A stretch of 64,000 nt of DNA from NCBI RefSeq assembly GCF_024628725.1, contig NZ_CP102409.1, positions 405,001 to 469,000 of the forward strand, read 5' to 3'. Source of the DNA: Ruegeria sp. YS9. Lineage in GTDB: Bacteria; Pseudomonadota; Alphaproteobacteria; Rhodobacterales; Rhodobacteraceae. The translations under genes and the position numbers were made by a program. Within the stretch, counting starts at the first letter, position 1. Every line of letters begins with the position of its first letter. The notes beneath the pieces were generated by a model. The model had not been told where the DNA came from. It did no database searches and saw only the letters and a program-made list of their open reading frames with translations. Of this stretch, positions 18,894-27,429 are shown in pieces.

Positions 18894-19442
18894 ATGACAC
18901 TAAACTGGAAAATTGGAGGTGTGCTGCTGGGGCTCGTGTTCTTCGGAGCCGTTCTTCTGGTCAAGCCAATCGGTGTTTCGACCCAATTCGTCATTCTCGA
19001 CGGGATCATCGCGGATGCCGTCAATCCGGAATTCGTAACTCAGACGGATGACGGCTACAGTTCAACCAATGCCTACTTGGCGAAATCCAATGGAAAATAC
19101 GCCAAACACGTATCCAATCCGTTGAACTACAGCTTTGTCTTCGTTCTGGCGATGGCTGTGGGGGCATTCTTGTCGGTCAAGGCCCGTGGCGGTCTGGAAC
19201 CCGAAGAAAGCAAGCTGCCCAAGGTCTGGCGCGAAAACTATGGCGATACCCCTTGGGCCCGATACGCGGTCGCGCTTCTGGGCGGCTTCGTCGTTCTGTA
19301 TGGGGCCAGGTTGGCCGGAGGGTGCACATCCGGTCACATGATGTCCGGCATGATGCAGATGGCACTGTCCGGATATATCTTTGCAGCTGGGGCATTTGCG
19401 GCGGCAATTCCCACGGCAATGCTGGTCTATCGGAAAGGATAA
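18894..19442 (+). CDS. YeeE/YedE-family sulfur transporter, first half (PmpA-like)
   Basis: A 182-residue membrane protein with four hydrophobic helices. The signature GCTSGHMMSGMMQMALSGYI carries the cysteine typical of YeeE/YedE proteins, which take up thiosulfate or related sulfur species through conserved cysteines. It is followed after 4 bp by a second half-size family member, so the two probably form one pore, as in PmpA/PmpB pairs. An FNR-like box precedes it. Confidence 0.85.
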   Translation: MTLNWKIGGVLLGLVFFGAVLLVKPIGVSTQFVILDGIIADAVNPEFVTQTDDGYSSTNAYLAKSNGKYAKHVSNPLNYSFVFVLAMAVGAFLSVKARGGLEPEESKLPKVWRENYGDTPWARYAVALLGGFVVLYGARLAGGCTSGHMMSGMMQMALSGYIFAAGAFAAAIPTAMLVYRKG

Positions 19443-19446
19443 GGCG

Positions 19447-20037
19447 ATGGAAATCATTCTTGCGATCATCATTGGTGCCGCTTTCGGAGCCGTTCTCGAC
19501 CGGGTCGGCGCGGCAAACCCAAATTGGATTGTCGGCATGTTGACGCTGCGGCGGCTCCACTTGATGAAAACGATCCTCCTTGCAATCGGAACCGGTTCGA
19601 TCCTGATGTTTGGCGGGCAGATGCTTGGTTTTGTGGATGTCGGCCACATGTCGGTGAAGTCGGCATATGTCGGCGTCTTCATCGGCGGGTTGTTGATGGG
19701 TGCGGGCTGGGCTGCATCGGGGTACTGCCCAGGAACAGGGGTTTGCGCAGCGGCCTCGGGTCGCCGTGACGCCTTGTTCTTCATCTTCGGAGGTCTGCTC
19801 GGGGCCGCGGCCTATATGGCGACATATCCGGCCTGGAAGGCCACGGGCCTTCTCGATGGAATTGCGGGTGGCAAAGTTACCCTCGGTACAGTTCCGGGGT
19901 CAGCTTACGAGGGCGTCTTGTCAGTATCTGGCGACATTCTCGGTATCGCTCTGGGGGCCGTTTTCGTTCTGGTTGCATTCATTCTGCCGGACAGCTTGAT
20001 CGGAACGGACGAAAAAGTTGGCGTTGCGGCCGAATAA
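19447..20037 (+). CDS. YeeE/YedE-family sulfur transporter, second half (PmpB-like)
   Basis: A 196-residue membrane protein with the family motif ASGYCPGTGVCAAASGRRDA near the middle, giving two conserved cysteines in the presumed pore. The ATG at 19447 follows AAGGATAAGG; earlier in-frame starts overlap the upstream gene and are unlikely. It is co-transcribed with the first half and probably forms the complete sulfur-compound permease with it. No sulfur oxidation genes are adjacent. Confidence 0.85.
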   Translation: MEIILAIIIGAAFGAVLDRVGAANPNWIVGMLTLRRLHLMKTILLAIGTGSILMFGGQMLGFVDVGHMSVKSAYVGVFIGGLLMGAGWAASGYCPGTGVCAAASGRRDALFFIFGGLLGAAAYMATYPAWKATGLLDGIAGGKVTLGTVPGSAYEGVLSVSGDILGIALGAVFVLVAFILPDSLIGTDEKVGVAAE

Positions 20038-20076
20038 CCGCGACGGGGCCGTACAGATTCAAGATCGGACACCCGA

Positions 20077-20106
20077 CAAAAAAACCGGCGCGAAATGCGC
20101 CGGTTT
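20077..20106 (-). terminator. Terminator between the convergent YeeE pair and tpa
   Basis: AAACCGGCGC and GCGCCGGTTT form a 10-bp stem with a GAAAT loop. The A-run at 20077-20084 gives a U-run on the minus strand, so it ends the aminotransferase transcript; it may also act for the plus-strand genes. Confidence 0.8.
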
Positions 20107-20133
20107 CAGTTTTACTTGCCAAGTTCGGCGAAC

Positions 20134-21525
20134 TTACCCGAACACACGCCCCAGCGCGCCATCCACAGCGTCGGTGATCTGGTCAATGTCATCCGCCGTC
20201 GCGATCAGGGCGGGCGAGAAGCAAAGCGTGTTGTTGCGGCTTGGGATCGAGCGGTTTGTGACACCGATGATCACGCCCTGGTTCATACAGTCGGCCACTA
20301 CCGCCTGTGCCAGTTTCTCGTCCACAGGCTCTTTGCTAGCACGGTCTGCAACCAACTCGGCACCCAGGAACAGGCCCTTGCCGCGCACGTCGCCGATGAC
20401 CTTGTGCTTTTCCATCAGTGCCTGAAGGTTGCCCATCATGCGGTCACCCATGGCCGCGCAATTGCCCAGCAGGTTTTCATCCTCGATGATGCGCATGTTT
20501 TCGATCGCAGCAGCCGGACCGGCAGTGCAACCACCAAAGGTCGAGATGTCGCGGAAATAGCTCATCGGGTCCGAAGCATCATCCTTGAACATGTCAAAGA
20601 CCTCCTCGGTGGTGACCATGCAGGCAATCGCGGCATAGCCCGAGGCCACGCCCTTGGCCATGGTCACGAAATCCGGCTTGATGCCGTATTGCTGATAACC
20701 GAACCATGTGCCGGTGCGGCCCACGCCGCAGACAACCTCGTCGATATGCAGCAGCACGTCGTATTTTTTGCAGATCTCCTGCACGCGCTGCCAGTAACCC
20801 TCGGGCGCTTCGATCACGCCGCCACCTGCGGTCACCGGCTCAAGGCACAGCGCGCCAACGGTGTCGGGGCCTTCGCGCAGGATGACCTGTTCGATCTGGT
20901 CTGCCGCCCATTCGCCGAAATTCTCTTCGGGGGCACCGTCCAGTTCGTGCTTGCGATATTCCATGCAGTGGGGCACGCGCACGAAATCAGGTGCAAAGGG
21001 GCCGTATTGTGCGGTGCGCTCGTCCTGACCGCCTGCCGACATGGTTGCCAGCGTCGAGCCGTGATAATCGCGGTCACGATACAGAATCTTGGTCTTTTTG
21101 CCGCCGTACTTCTTGTGCGCGATCTGGCGCACCATCTTGAAGGCTTTCTCGTTCGCCTCGCTGCCTGAGTTGGTGTAATACACGCGGCTCATGCCGGGCA
21201 TCTTGTCGATCAGTTGCTCGGCAAAGATCGCGCCGGGGATCGAGCCGGCCGAATTGGCGAAATAGCACAGCTTCATCAGCTGGTCGTAAACGGCCTTGCA
21301 GATCGATTCGCGGCCATAGCCGACGTTGACGGTCCAGACACCGCCGGAAACCGCATCCAGATGCTCTTTGCCTTTCTGGTCCCAGACGCGCATGCCCTTG
21401 CCTTCGACAATGATGCGGGGGTCATTGGTTTCAAAGGGTTTGTGCTGGATCAGATGATGCCAGATATGGGCGCGGTCGGCCTCGACCACGCGGGAAAGAT
21501 CGTTTTCGTTGAACGTGCCGTCCAT
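20134..21525 (-). CDS. tpa: Taurine-pyruvate aminotransferase (class III, PLP-dependent)
   Basis: A 463-residue enzyme that moves the amino group of taurine to pyruvate, giving sulfoacetaldehyde and alanine. It matches known Tpa proteins in segments such as LDAVSGGVWTVNVGYGR, PGMSRVYYTNSGSEANEKAF, DYHGSTLATMSAGGQ, DEVVCGVGRTG and FRDISTFGGCTAGPAA, with the PLP lysine in VTMAKGVASGY. ATG 21525 has AAGGA seven bases upstream; the longer frame has no support. No xsc, tauR or taurine transporter gene is adjacent, so the assignment rests on sequence and another omega-amino acid could be the substrate. Confidence 0.82.
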   Translation of the reverse strand: MDGTFNENDLSRVVEADRAHIWHHLIQHKPFETNDPRIIVEGKGMRVWDQKGKEHLDAVSGGVWTVNVGYGRESICKAVYDQLMKLCYFANSAGSIPGAIFAEQLIDKMPGMSRVYYTNSGSEANEKAFKMVRQIAHKKYGGKKTKILYRDRDYHGSTLATMSAGGQDERTAQYGPFAPDFVRVPHCMEYRKHELDGAPEENFGEWAADQIEQVILREGPDTVGALCLEPVTAGGGVIEAPEGYWQRVQEICKKYDVLLHIDEVVCGVGRTGTWFGYQQYGIKPDFVTMAKGVASGYAAIACMVTTEEVFDMFKDDASDPMSYFRDISTFGGCTAGPAAAIENMRIIEDENLLGNCAAMGDRMMGNLQALMEKHKVIGDVRGKGLFLGAELVADRASKEPVDEKLAQAVVADCMNQGVIIGVTNRSIPSRNNTLCFSPALIATADDIDQITDAVDGALGRVFG

Positions 21526-21746
21526 GACAAGTCCTTTCAGTGAGGTGCGGTGCACGGGGTGCGGAAATGGTGTGCCCCGGCATATGTTTAAGATGCTTCA
21601 GATCACCGCGAATGGCCGGATCTAAGTAGGGCCAGATCGCACCATCCCGTATTGCCAGTCAATTAGGGCATCGAAATACTACGGATTTGTCAGAGCACCA
21701 AGTTTGTGCTCAAGTCGCGCAAATCGAGTGCAGGGAGGATCAGCAG

Positions 21747-23375
21747 TTGGCAGCGACCAATATCTATGAGCGTCATTTGGACAAATGCCGGGCGAATTAC
21801 ACACCCTTGTCGCCCCTCTCGTTCATCGAGCGCACGGCGCAGGTTTATCCCGATTACCCGTCGGTCGTTTATGGCGAGCGGCGGTATACCTGGGCTGAAA
21901 CCTATGCCCGGTGCCGCCGGCTGGCAGGTGCCCTGAATGCGCGGGGTATCGGAAAGGGTGATACCGTATCAGTTATCGCTGCAAACATCCCCGAACTGTA
22001 CGAAGCGCATTTTGGTGTGCCCATGGCGGGCGCCGTATTGAACGCCATCAACACGCGCCTGGATGCGCCGATAGTCGCTTTCATCCTGAACCACGCCGAA
22101 GCCAAGGCGTTGTTGGTTGACCCCGAGTTTTCCGGTGTCGTGAAAGAGGCGCTGGAGCAGGTTGATCATGACATTCTGGTAATCGACATCGAGGATCCCA
22201 GCTTTGAAGGCGGTGAAAGGCTGGGCAGCCTGACCTATGACGCCCTGATTTCAGAGGGAGACCCGGAATTTGACTGGTCACTGCCCGAGGATGAATGGGA
22301 CGCGATCACGCTGAACTATACGTCCGGCACAACGGGCAATCCCAAGGGCGTGGTCTATCACCACCGCGGCGCCACCCTGAATGCACAATCGGATTTGCTG
22401 GACTGGGATATGCCCAAGCATTCGATCTATCTGTGGACCTTGCCGATGTTTCACTGCAATGGCTGGTGCTTCCCCTGGGCCATGGCCGCCAATGCGGGCG
22501 TGTCCGTCTGTCTGCGCGCCGTGCGCGCCGAGCCGATCTATGCGGCATTCCGGGATGAGAAAGTCACCCATTTCTGTGGCGCTCCCATCGTTTTGAACAT
22601 GTTGGCCCACGCGCCGGATGAACTGAAGGACTTTGACCATCAGATCAAGGTGATGACCGCGGGCGCTCCGCCGCCGGCCGCCGTGATCGAAGCGATGGAG
22701 GCGATGGGGGTCGAAGTCACGCACGTTTATGGCCTGACCGAGACCTATGGGCCTTCGGTCGTTTGTGCCTGGAAGGATGAATGGAACGACAAGGGACCCG
22801 AAGACCGTGCTGCCCTGAAAGTACGGCAGGGCGTGCGGTATACGGCGCTGTCTGGTCTGATGGTGGCCGATCCCGAAACGATGGAACCCGTGCCCGCAGA
22901 TGGCGAAACCATGGGCGAGATCTTTATGCAGGGCAACGTGGTGATGAAAGGGTATCTCAAGAACCCTGATGCCACCGATGGGGCCTTCAAGGGCGGCTGG
23001 TTTGCATCCGGCGATTTGGGCGTCATGCACCCGGATGGCTATATCGCGCTCAAAGACCGGTCCAAGGACATCATCATTTCAGGCGGCGAGAATATCTCGT
23101 CCGTCGAGGTCGAGGGTATCCTCTACAAACACCCGGCAGTCATGGAAGCTGCGGTTGTGGCCCGGCCAGACGAGAAATGGGGCGAAACCCCCTGCGCCTT
23201 TGTCGAGCTGAAGCCTGACGCAACCGCGACCGAGGCAGAGCTGATTGCTTTTTGCCGAAACAACATGGCCCATTTCAAAGCGCCCAAGACCGTGGTGTTT
23301 GGCACCCTGCCGAAAACGTCAACCGGCAAGGTGCAGAAATTCGTTCTGCGGGATCAGGCGCGGGCGCTAGGCTGA
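21747..23375 (+). CDS. Acyl-CoA synthetase (AMP-forming)
   Basis: A 542-residue ANL-superfamily ligase that activates a carboxylic acid to its CoA thioester through an acyl-AMP. Motifs: LNYTSGTTGNPKGVVYHHRG (P-loop), HVYGLTETYGP, GWFASGDLGVMHPDGYI with the hinge region, and the catalytic lysine in LPKTSTGKVQKF. It closely follows the general fatty acid/aryl acyl-CoA synthetase type of about 545 residues, so the substrate is not defined. TTG 21747 is chosen because GGGAGG lies about nine bases upstream; a TTG at 21687 has no ribosome site. Confidence 0.9.
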   Translation: MAATNIYERHLDKCRANYTPLSPLSFIERTAQVYPDYPSVVYGERRYTWAETYARCRRLAGALNARGIGKGDTVSVIAANIPELYEAHFGVPMAGAVLNAINTRLDAPIVAFILNHAEAKALLVDPEFSGVVKEALEQVDHDILVIDIEDPSFEGGERLGSLTYDALISEGDPEFDWSLPEDEWDAITLNYTSGTTGNPKGVVYHHRGATLNAQSDLLDWDMPKHSIYLWTLPMFHCNGWCFPWAMAANAGVSVCLRAVRAEPIYAAFRDEKVTHFCGAPIVLNMLAHAPDELKDFDHQIKVMTAGAPPPAAVIEAMEAMGVEVTHVYGLTETYGPSVVCAWKDEWNDKGPEDRAALKVRQGVRYTALSGLMVADPETMEPVPADGETMGEIFMQGNVVMKGYLKNPDATDGAFKGGWFASGDLGVMHPDGYIALKDRSKDIIISGGENISSVEVEGILYKHPAVMEAAVVARPDEKWGETPCAFVELKPDATATEAELIAFCRNNMAHFKAPKTVVFGTLPKTSTGKVQKFVLRDQARALG

Positions 23376-23707
23376 AGCGTGCCAAAGATCGACAGGTCCA
23401 GATCCAGCATTTCACCCATCCAAATCGCGCGATCGCGGTGATCGGCCAGATGGTCGCCGGTTTCCGGGTGGGTGAAAACGGTAAGGCCCCGCCGGTTCAG
23501 CATCAACCACGGTGTGACCTGGTCGAAGGCATCAGCCGCAAAGCTCAACTGGCAGCTCCAGCGCGGGTGGGGGCCGACATTGCGGCAATGCATGCGTCCC
23601 ATCCGCACGGGGAACAGACGGGCGGCCTCTTCGCAGACCTGTTGTGCCGTGTTCTGCGTGTCGGCGTCAAAATAGACATGGGCGTGGTATCCGGTGATCT
23701 GGGGCAT
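23354..23707 (-). CDS. DOPA 4,5-dioxygenase family protein
   Basis: A 117-residue protein with the family pattern GYHAHVYFDADT near the start, GRMHCRNVGPHPRWSCQL and LNRRGLTVFTHPETGDHLADH, containing the conserved histidines. Family members cleave catechol rings extradiolically or have unknown roles in bacteria. It is the last gene of the homogentisate operon; its 3' end overlaps the convergent acyl-CoA synthetase gene by 22 bp. Confidence 0.85.
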   Translation of the reverse strand: MPQITGYHAHVYFDADTQNTAQQVCEEAARLFPVRMGRMHCRNVGPHPRWSCQLSFAADAFDQVTPWLMLNRRGLTVFTHPETGDHLADHRDRAIWMGEMLDLDLSIFGTLQPSARA

Positions 23708-23793
23708 CAGAACCTCTTTTGCTTTGATGAAACAAAGCTAAGTCCGATCGGGCCAGACGCCTAGGCACACAGGCACACAGGGCCTGTGCAAGC

Positions 23794-24447
23794 TTATTGG
23801 GGTGCGTGCCTGTCAGGATGCGCCGCGACAAATGCCGGGTGACCGGCGCAGGCCTTTTCGACACCCAGCAGACGCGGCATGTCGGACAGGTCGACTTTCC
23901 ACCGGCGCGCATTGTAGATCTGGGGGATCAGGCAGATGTCGGCGAGGCCGGGTTGTGAACCGACGCAATAGGGGGTTTGTTCAAACTCACCCAACATGGT
24001 CTCGAAGGCCTGCAACCCCGGCCGGATGAAGTGTCGCATCCACTCTCCGGGCATGTCGGATGGGTCTTTGCTGAGGGCGGTCGCATGACGTGCAACTGAA
24101 AGGTTGCAAACAGGGTGAATGTCCACCGCAATCGCATAGGCCAGCGCCTGCACGCGCGCGCGCCCTGCTGCATCGTCGGGCAGAAAGTTCAATTCACGTG
24201 TCTTGTCCAGATAGTCGAGAATGGCCAGAGATTGCGTCAGCCGCAGCCCGTCAATATCCAGAACCGGAACGAACCCTTGTGGGTTTCGGGCAATATGTGC
24301 ATCGCCCTTGTGTTCGCCATCCACCAGGTCGACCACAACCGCGCGATAGTCGATCCCGGCCAGATTCAGGGCGATCCGCACCCGATAGCTGGCCGAGGAG
24401 CGCCAATAGTCATAAAGGACGGTTTTGCTCACATTCGAATCCGTCAC
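23794..24447 (-). CDS. maiA: Maleylacetoacetate isomerase (zeta-class GST)
   Basis: A 217-residue glutathione-dependent enzyme that isomerises maleylacetoacetate to fumarylacetoacetate in tyrosine breakdown. The N-terminal thioredoxin-like domain shows YDYWRSSASYRVRIALNLAG, the zeta-class glutathione site (usually SSCS; here the Cys is replaced by Ala), and GFVPVLDIDGLRLTQSLAI. It overlaps the upstream DUF2783 gene by ATGA. Context with hmgA and fahA fixes the pathway. Confidence 0.93.
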   Translation of the reverse strand: MTDSNVSKTVLYDYWRSSASYRVRIALNLAGIDYRAVVVDLVDGEHKGDAHIARNPQGFVPVLDIDGLRLTQSLAILDYLDKTRELNFLPDDAAGRARVQALAYAIAVDIHPVCNLSVARHATALSKDPSDMPGEWMRHFIRPGLQAFETMLGEFEQTPYCVGSQPGLADICLIPQIYNARRWKVDLSDMPRLLGVEKACAGHPAFVAAHPDRHAPQ

Positions 24448-24641
24448 TTGTCGGCCAGGGTGGCGGCGCGAATGGCGTCAGACAACACCGCCTTGTCGCC
24501 GATGTGATTGGCCAGCACCAGAACCAGCCGGGCGTTCAGCGCGTCACTGTCGGCTTTATCAAGCCCTTCATGCGCGGCCAGCAGCTCGGCATAGAAGTCG
24601 TCGGCATCGTCGATATTCGGGGATAGGATCAGGTCAGACAT
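24444..24641 (-). CDS. DUF2783 small protein, possible monooxygenase partner
   Basis: A 65-residue acidic protein (MSDLILSPNIDDADDFYAEL at its start). DUF2783 proteins are small and usually encoded beside flavin monooxygenases of aromatic catabolism. It lies 5 bp after the FAD monooxygenase and overlaps maiA by ATGA. In Pseudomonas putida a comparable small coupling protein (MhaB) works with the MhaA flavoprotein to make homogentisate from 3-hydroxyphenylacetate; an equivalent role here is inferred from context only. Confidence 0.78.
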   Translation of the reverse strand: MSDLILSPNIDDADDFYAELLAAHEGLDKADSDALNARLVLVLANHIGDKAVLSDAIRAATLADK

Positions 24642-24646
24642 CGCGC

Positions 24647-26257
24647 TTACTCCTTGCCGCAGGCTCTGCGGATCGCATGGCGGAAACTGTTTTCTTCATA
24701 GCTGTCCCGCCGCGCCGCCACGTGCTGATCGGGGCGGATCAGATAAACGGCGCTGGTTGCGTCGCCCAGATAGCGACGTTTCAGCGCCAGGGTCAGATCA
24801 TCCTTGACCGACAGCGCCAACCGCGTGACCTCGACCCCGTCTTCTTCCAGCACCTCCGGGGCATCCGCGTCAATCGTCAAAAGGGTGAATTTGCCTGCCA
24901 GTTTGGGCAACAGGAACGCATCACCCAGCGGCGCGTCCGGGCAGGCCGAGCCGGGGCGCGTCTCGGCTGGGCCATCCAGCGCGTCGGCAGAATTCAGGGT
25001 CGAGCCGTCATAGGTGCAAGGTTGACTCAGGCGTCCTGAATTCACCAACGGACGGGCAAACTCGTACTGCTCGCTCAGGTCCAGAACCGCATCCCGCAGA
25101 ACCCGAGACATTTCGGATTTCGGAGTGATGAAATCGGTGGACCGGCTGGATTTCTGGATGTTCTCATCAGCCCCGTGCACGCGTTCCGCGTCGTAGCTGT
25201 CCAGCAGGCTTTCGGGGGCTTTCCCATCCAGGACCAGTTTCAGTTTCCAGCACAGGTTGTCAGTGTCTTGCAGGCCGGAATTGGCACCGCGCGCGCCAAA
25301 GGGGCTGACCTGATGCGCGCTGTCGCCTGCGAAAAGGACCCGTCCTTTGCGGAAGCTTTCCATGCGGCGGCACTGGAAGGTATAAATCGAGACCCACTCC
25401 AGCTGAAACTCGACGTCGTCGCCCAGCATCGCCTTGAGGCGCGGGATCACATTCTCGGGGCGCTTTTCGCGTTCCTTGTCGATGTCCCAACCCAGTTGCA
25501 GGTCGATACGCCAGACATTGTCGGGCTGTTTGTGCAAAAGCGCGGATTGCCCGCGATTGAACGGAGGGTCAAACCAGAACCAGCGTTCCGAGGGGAAATC
25601 GGCATCCATGATCACGTCCGCGATCAGGAAATTGTCTTCGAAAACACGCCCTTCGAAATCGATGCCCAGCATCCGCCGGGTGGGCGACGCGGCACCATCG
25701 CAGGCGATCAGCCACTCGGCCTCGAGTGTATAAGGGCCTTCGGGGGTTTCGACCTCCAGCCGAACGTGATCTTCGTGCGTACCGATTGCATCAACCTTGT
25801 TGCGCCCGCGAATCTCGATCGGTGCGCCGTCTGCCTGCAACTCGCGCACGCGTTCCACAAAGAAGTTTTCAAAATGGTATTGCTGCAAGTTGATGAAGGC
25901 CGGGTTGGCGTAACCTTCGTCCGGTTGCAGGTTGAATTCATAGACCTGACGATCATCGAAAAAGACTTTGCCGCGGTCCCATAGAACGCCTTTGTCGACC
26001 AATCGCTGGCCGCAGCCCAGCCGGTCTGCAATTTCCAGCGTGCGTTGAGAAAAACAGATGGCGCGGCTGCCAAAGCTGACCTTGTCATTTTCGTCCAGAA
26101 CCACAACTTCGACCCCTTGCTGAGCCAGGTCGATGGCGGCGGCCAGACCAACCGGCCCCGCACCGATCACGATGACCTTGTGCCTGACGGGCGTCGGGCT
26201 GTCCTGATCCGGGCTGCGTTCATATCCGTAAAGCGGCGTTTCAAAGATCTTGTTCAT
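24647..26257 (-). CDS. FAD-dependent aromatic monooxygenase, MhaA-like
   Basis: A 536-residue class A flavoprotein hydroxylase. It has the FAD fingerprint VIVIGAGPVGLAAAIDLAQQ near residues 31-50, a DEND acidic turn, the DG motif in LIACDGAASPTRRMLG and the GD motif in GRVLFAGDSAHQVSPFGARG. It resembles 3-(3-hydroxyphenyl)propionate hydroxylases. Inside a homogentisate cluster the likely reaction is ortho-hydroxylation of 3-hydroxyphenylacetate to homogentisate, but this is context inference. ATG 26257 follows a G-rich ribosome site; a longer start at 26281 is less likely. Confidence 0.82.
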   Translation of the reverse strand: MNKIFETPLYGYERSPDQDSPTPVRHKVIVIGAGPVGLAAAIDLAQQGVEVVVLDENDKVSFGSRAICFSQRTLEIADRLGCGQRLVDKGVLWDRGKVFFDDRQVYEFNLQPDEGYANPAFINLQQYHFENFFVERVRELQADGAPIEIRGRNKVDAIGTHEDHVRLEVETPEGPYTLEAEWLIACDGAASPTRRMLGIDFEGRVFEDNFLIADVIMDADFPSERWFWFDPPFNRGQSALLHKQPDNVWRIDLQLGWDIDKEREKRPENVIPRLKAMLGDDVEFQLEWVSIYTFQCRRMESFRKGRVLFAGDSAHQVSPFGARGANSGLQDTDNLCWKLKLVLDGKAPESLLDSYDAERVHGADENIQKSSRSTDFITPKSEMSRVLRDAVLDLSEQYEFARPLVNSGRLSQPCTYDGSTLNSADALDGPAETRPGSACPDAPLGDAFLLPKLAGKFTLLTIDADAPEVLEEDGVEVTRLALSVKDDLTLALKRRYLGDATSAVYLIRPDQHVAARRDSYEENSFRHAIRRACGKE

Positions 26258-26391
26258 GGGCTCCCCCCAAAACAGATGCACCGATGTGCTGCATGTCCTG
26301 TCCCCCGGCGACGGGCGCCGGAGGTCTTAGATTATGGTTTCATCGAATCCCGCCGCACAAAACGATCTGGATCAAACTCGACCGTTTTTCG

Positions 26392-27342
26392 TCAGCCTTG
26401 CAGCGCTTCCCACATCTCGAGGTCGCGCTGGGCGGTCCAGATGCGGGGCGTGTCAATGCCGCGCGCCTCGTCATAGGCGCGGGCCACGTTGAACGGCAGG
26501 CAGTGCTCGTAGATCGCGTAATCGGCAAATTTGGGGTCACATTCAGCGCGGACTGCGTCCCAGGCCTCTTTCAGGGAGCCGCCGCGCGCCGCGACCTTCG
26601 CCGCCGGCCGGTATGTGCTTTCGACAAAATCGCGGGTGTTCTCGATGGCCGCATTCACCATATCCTTGCCGACCAGCGCATCGCCGCGCCCCGGTGCAAT
26701 GGCGTCGACATCGAACCACTTGATCTCGTCCAGCGTGTCACCCCAGTCGCTGAAATGACCATCGCCGCAATAGCAGGCCGAGTGATATTCGACGATATCG
26801 CCGGTGAACATAACGTTCTGATCCGGCACATGGATGACGATGTCGCCTGCCGTATGCGCGCGACCCAGATGCATCAGGTCGATCCGGCGGTTGCCCAGAT
26901 ACACCGTCATCGTATCGCTGAAGGTGGTGGTGGGCCAGGTCAGGCCGGGGATGCTTTCATGCCCTTCGAACAGGCGCGGGAAGCGCTGGAATTCGCTGTC
27001 CCAGTCTTCCTGACCCCGCTCGACGACCATGGCGCGGGCCATGTCCGACATCAGGATCTGCTGCGCGCCGAACGCGCTTGCGCCCAGAACACGTACTGCG
27101 TGGTAGTGGGTCAGGGCCACATGCGTGATCGGTTTGTCGGTGACGGAACGCACGCATTCGATCACCTTGTTTGCCAGACGCGGAGTCGCCTGCGCCTCGA
27201 CGATCATCACGCTGTCGTCACCGATGATCACACCCGAGTTCGGGTCGCCTTCGGCGGTAAAGGCATAGAGCCCTTCTCCGACTTCAGTGAAGCTGATCTT
27301 TTTTTCCGACATGTCCCCCTGGGACGCGAATGCTTTGGCCAT
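26392..27342 (-). CDS. MBL-fold metallo-hydrolase with altered metal motif
   Basis: A 316-residue metallo-beta-lactamase-fold protein in the homogentisate operon. The usual HxHxDH motif reads HYHAVR in LTHYHAVRVLGASAF, so the two histidines of site 1 are kept but the Asp and His of site 2 are replaced by Val and Arg. The later ligands in LGRAHTAGDIVIH and NVMFTGDIVEY are present. It probably binds one metal ion. The substrate is unknown; a thioester or lactone of aromatic catabolism is possible. ATG 27342 has AAGGA nearby. Confidence 0.82.
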   Translation of the reverse strand: MAKAFASQGDMSEKKISFTEVGEGLYAFTAEGDPNSGVIIGDDSVMIVEAQATPRLANKVIECVRSVTDKPITHVALTHYHAVRVLGASAFGAQQILMSDMARAMVVERGQEDWDSEFQRFPRLFEGHESIPGLTWPTTTFSDTMTVYLGNRRIDLMHLGRAHTAGDIVIHVPDQNVMFTGDIVEYHSACYCGDGHFSDWGDTLDEIKWFDVDAIAPGRGDALVGKDMVNAAIENTRDFVESTYRPAAKVAARGGSLKEAWDAVRAECDPKFADYAIYEHCLPFNVARAYDEARGIDTPRIWTAQRDLEMWEALQG

Positions 27343-27383
27343 CTTGGTTTTGTCCTTTTGCGGTTGCGCGGAAGGCAGAGGTT

Positions 27384-27420
27384 GGATGCCTCCGGCGGGA
27401 GTATTTGGGAAAAGATGAAG
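27384..27420. repeat. Roseobacter-type intergenic element (CCTCCGGCGGGAGTATTT)
   Basis: The stretch GATGCCTCCGGCGGGAGTA followed by TTTGGGAAAAGATGAAG is a form I recognise as a very common intergenic element in roseobacter genomes. It contains a small CCTCCGGCGGGAG hairpin. Only one copy was noticed in this window, between fahA and the MBL gene. Its role is unclear. Confidence 0.45.
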
Positions 27421-27429
27421 ATCAGTGCG

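Noticed and set aside
20095..21168. Plus-strand frame of 357 codons
   Set aside because: It is antisense to the taurine-pyruvate aminotransferase gene and has no recognisable domain.
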